From assembly GCA_002449785.1 (NCBI GenBank), contig DJXP01000023.1:1-38228 (forward strand): a DNA stretch of 38,228 nt. The letters are read 5' to 3'. Below the pieces are notes generated by a model. That model had not been told where the DNA came from. It searched no databases and worked only from the letters and a program-made list of their open reading frames with translations. Shown here one piece after another: positions 37,553-38,228 of the stretch; the first letter of the stretch is position 1; every line of letters starts with the position of its first letter. This DNA is from Clostridiales bacterium UBA7001. Its GTDB lineage: Bacteria > Bacillota > Clostridia > TANB77 > CAG-508. A program made the position numbers and the translations under genes.

Positions 37553-38206
37553 ATGAATGAGATGACAATAAGATTTAACGGGCAAGATTATATAGCAATA
37601 TACAACAGCCAAACGGGTTATTACGAATTAGAACTAACAGCACCAGAAACAGGAGGGATTTATAACGCAGATATAACATTCTCGGATTTTTGGGAAGATG
37701 TATATCAAGATAGTATTCCAATTCAAATTCTGGCAAAAGAGAAAGTTAAGATTGAAACCAATAAAGTGTTTATGTGGATATTTGATTATAAAGATTTCAC
37801 AGTAAAAGATCTAATTGAATTAACAGATTACGATATTGATATTGATGAAGAAACGAACGCAAATACAATTATAAATGTATTAAAGAAAACAACTGCAAAA
37901 GCTAGAGATATTATTGCAATAAAGAAAAATAGTGAGGTTATTTATTGGGGAACAATAGACAATGTTCAAAATGAAGATGGAAAATTACTATATGAGTTTA
38001 TATCAAAATATGTAACTAATATATTTAATCAAAAAATTAAATTAGGAAACGAAGAATTAATAAGAACTGTAGGAATTGAAGATTTTATTGCAAAAGAGAT
38101 AACAGATAATTTTATTTCAAACGAAGATACATTTATTAATAAAAAATATTTGCAAGTAAAAGTATTAACGCATACGCCTAAGCAGGCAAGTGTAACAAAT
38201 GTGTAA
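37553..38206 (+). CDS. Tail-associated protein, N-terminal part (split gene)
   Basis: A frame of 217 residues from ATG 37553 (GAGGTG upstream; an in-frame GTG at 37544 lies in that site), ending HTPKQASVTNV then TAA. It is short for a Tal/hub protein. The missing C-terminal part is in the +1 frame across the circle junction (6-566), where NLHTWMTNC follows directly. Skipping one T after GTG would fuse both into a protein of about 410 residues. The start KVFMWIFDYKDFTVKDLIEL resembles the siphovirus hub family. The split coincides with the assembly join, so an error there is likely, though not proven. Confidence 0.65.
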   Translation: MNEMTIRFNGQDYIAIYNSQTGYYELELTAPETGGIYNADITFSDFWEDVYQDSIPIQILAKEKVKIETNKVFMWIFDYKDFTVKDLIELTDYDIDIDEETNANTIINVLKKTTAKARDIIAIKKNSEVIYWGTIDNVQNEDGKLLYEFISKYVTNIFNQKIKLGNEELIRTVGIEDFIAKEITDNFISNEDTFINKKYLQVKVLTHTPKQASVTNV

Positions 38207-38228
38207 TTTACATACATGGATGACAAAC

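Overview
The window is a complete, circularly permuted genome of a temperate siphovirus infecting a low-GC Gram-positive bacterium, probably a gut Clostridia-type Firmicute. The first 14 bases equal the last 14 (positions 38215-38228), so the unique circle is about 38.2 kb. AT-rich composition, AGA-dominated arginine codons, strong AGGAGG-type ribosome binding sites, a P27-type small terminase, a tape measure gene, a LysM endolysin and a large serine integrase support this. No tRNA genes and no CRISPR array were seen.

Layout. 1-4512: end of the tail genes, including the receptor-binding fibre. 4512-5833: lysis cassette (membrane protein with a recoded frame, holin, glucosaminidase-LysM endolysin). 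5830-7430: accessory island (short RNA gene, membrane protein plus Panacea-domain pair, attP candidate). 7443-10404, minus strand: lysogeny operon (serine integrase, Ltp-like superinfection-exclusion protein, LexA-like CI repressor). 10427-10580: divergent promoters with GAAC-N5-GTTC operators. 10603-22431: early genes (Cro-like, replication initiator with iterons, DnaB helicase, tyrosine recombinase, methylase, many small proteins, YopX, ArpU/RinA-like late regulator, GIY-YIG nuclease). 22649-22987: a compact type I toxin-antitoxin locus. About 23161-23600: a structured, gene-free region, probably RNA. 23625-38206: late operon (HNH, TerS, TerL, portal, ClpP-type protease, capsid, head-tail joining proteins, major tail protein, tail chaperones with a -1 frameshift, tape measure, Dit, tail-associated protein).

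Main observation. Five genes from every stage of the lytic programme (DnaB, YopX, ArpU/RinA-like regulator, TerL, lysis membrane protein) are each broken by one extra C at the same kind of place: an in-frame CGG codon whose last two bases plus the next base form the glycine codon (GGA or GGT) that begins the rest of the protein in the +1 frame. By eye I found no CGG used as an ordinary arginine codon in any gene on either strand; one further in-frame CGG (24010) lies at a gene end and is ambiguous. In DnaB and TerL the shift site is the same 11-mer, AAGACCACGGA. The pattern looks like CGG-triggered +1 translational frameshifting (an unassigned or hungry codon in the host, or quadruplet decoding as Gly), placed in lytic genes and absent from the lysogeny operon. 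Two other small early genes carry in-frame TGA or TAA codons.
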